DNA from: Psoroptes ovis
Lineage: Eukaryota > Arthropoda > Arachnida > Sarcoptiformes > Psoroptidae
Length of the DNA: 64,000 nt
Direction of reading: 5' to 3'
NCBI GenBank assembly: GCA_002943765.1
Contig: PQWQ01000001.1
Span: forward strand, 3,073,501 to 3,137,500
The position numbers were made by a program, and so were the translations under genes. Shown here one piece after another: positions 63,201 to 64,000 of the stretch. The stretch's first letter is position 1; each line of letters begins with the position of its first letter. The notes below the pieces were generated by a model that was given only the letters and a program-made list of their open reading frames with translations, searched no databases and had not been told where the DNA came from.

Positions 63201-64000
63201 TTTCAATGTGATTACAAAATAATTATGGTGACAGTTTCAACTCAATTATTATCAATATTATTATCATTGTTGCACATGTATAATCAATTATACTGTTTCT
63301 GTTAATAAAATAATCCCTTGATTTTTTTTCTATGAATCATATACAAAATAATTGAAGGATAAATGAAGTATTATTATCATTCATAGTGTTTTTCAGCCAA
63401 AATAGCAATCAAACGGATTTTAGATTTTGAAATTTTGAAAAAATTTTGCGCGAAACAATTTTGAAATTGAAATCAAATGAAATTAATGAATGAATTAATT
63501 TCAACAAAATGGTTGAATGGCTACTACGATACACATTTATTAATTAATATGTTGAATAGACATATTAATTCCATTTATTTAAATAATGATGAAGAAAAAA
63601 TTCAATTGAAAATTGTTCTACTTTGGTCTCTAAACACACAATTGTGTTGCAGAAAAAAGCGATTCAAGAAATTAATATCACTATTCTTTGAGAGTACCGA
63701 AATGAAAGAGAAAATTCGTATAATCAATTTTGTTCGCGTGTGTTCGTTTTGAATGTGTGGATAGTCGAAGGAAATTGTGTTCAGATATTCAAAGATATAT
63801 GAATGTTCAATATTTGTCCATTTTTTGACAGTTTTTTTCCATTGTTCCAATTTTTTGTTTTTGAGCCAAAAAAAGAGAAAATACATCGTAATCATCATCA
63901 ATTAAATAACTTTCAACATGACAGATTACAAGGGGTGAAACATCGAGTGCAACAATAGAAAAGGACAATGATGATCAAGAGAGAGAGGCAGAAACCAATG

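Larger units (their letters stand above)
48261..64000. other. Gene-poor AT-rich region, part 3
   Basis: No supportable gene. ORFs are short and show strong Phe/Ile/Asn/Lys bias or read through ATGA/TCAT repeats. The region contains microsatellites, homopolymers, a strong 15-bp stem-loop (52207-52261) and two Sox-like palindromes (56365 and 57241). Confidence 0.6.

Noticed and set aside
63477..63752. 91-codon ORF near the window end
   Set aside because: AT-driven composition and no recognisable feature; overlaps an equally long opposite-strand ORF.
29486..64000. CRISPR arrays, bacterial operons or phage genes
   Set aside because: No spaced direct-repeat arrays or prokaryotic-style gene packing; the spliced genes show this is eukaryotic nuclear DNA.

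Overview
The window is nuclear DNA from an AT-rich, compact eukaryotic genome. Protein features (arthropod-style teneurin, mucin-like EGF membrane protein), mostly short introns of about 70-130 bp with GTATGT/GTAAGT donors, and heavy Asn/Gln/His/Asp/Ser homopolymers suggest an arthropod, most likely an acariform (astigmatid, dust-mite-like) mite. The species guess is inference; the gene identities rest on protein family features read from the translation.

Layout. (1) 1-6133, plus strand: the 3' part of a gene for a very long Ser/Thr/Pro-rich extracellular protein with repeated Tyr/Thr-rich modules, an EGF-like motif, a SEA-like segment, two more EGF-like domains, one transmembrane helix and a Gln/His-rich cytoplasmic tail. 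Five exons were joined with consistent phases; the 5' end lies outside the window. (2) 6134-8322: convergent intergenic space with candidate poly(A) signals for both neighbours. (3) 8323-29485, minus strand: a teneurin gene reconstructed as 18 coding exons. Their summed length, 10,896 nt, is divisible by three and every exon junction agrees in phase, giving about 3,631 residues: intracellular domain, transmembrane helix, extracellular beta-sandwich region, eight EGF repeats, carboxypeptidase-like/plug region, NHL propeller, YD/RHS shell and C-terminal Tox-GHH/TCAP region. (4) Nested in teneurin intron 1 on the opposite strand (27931-28677) is an exon-like ORF whose protein carries a duplicated motif; it ends just before teneurin exon 1 with its own AATAAA. 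I do not recognise it. Intron 2 holds a possible upstream exon of that gene and a small ORF with a signal-peptide-like start.

(5) 29486-64000: about 34.5 kb with no ORF I can support. It is unusually long for a genome whose genes otherwise have tiny introns, and is probably 5' regulatory or first-intron sequence of teneurin or intergenic DNA. It holds microsatellites, several perfect stem-loops, a truncated tRNA-Leu 3' fragment that includes CCA and sits in a small GC-richer island with a T6 run and an A-rich tail, and paired Sox-like palindromes.

The two large genes converge tail to tail and both encode single-pass surface proteins with EGF domains. Nothing in the sequence shows they work together. 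Teneurins act in cell-cell recognition and synaptic partner matching; the mucin-like protein is more likely an apical/extracellular-matrix-facing epithelial protein (inference).
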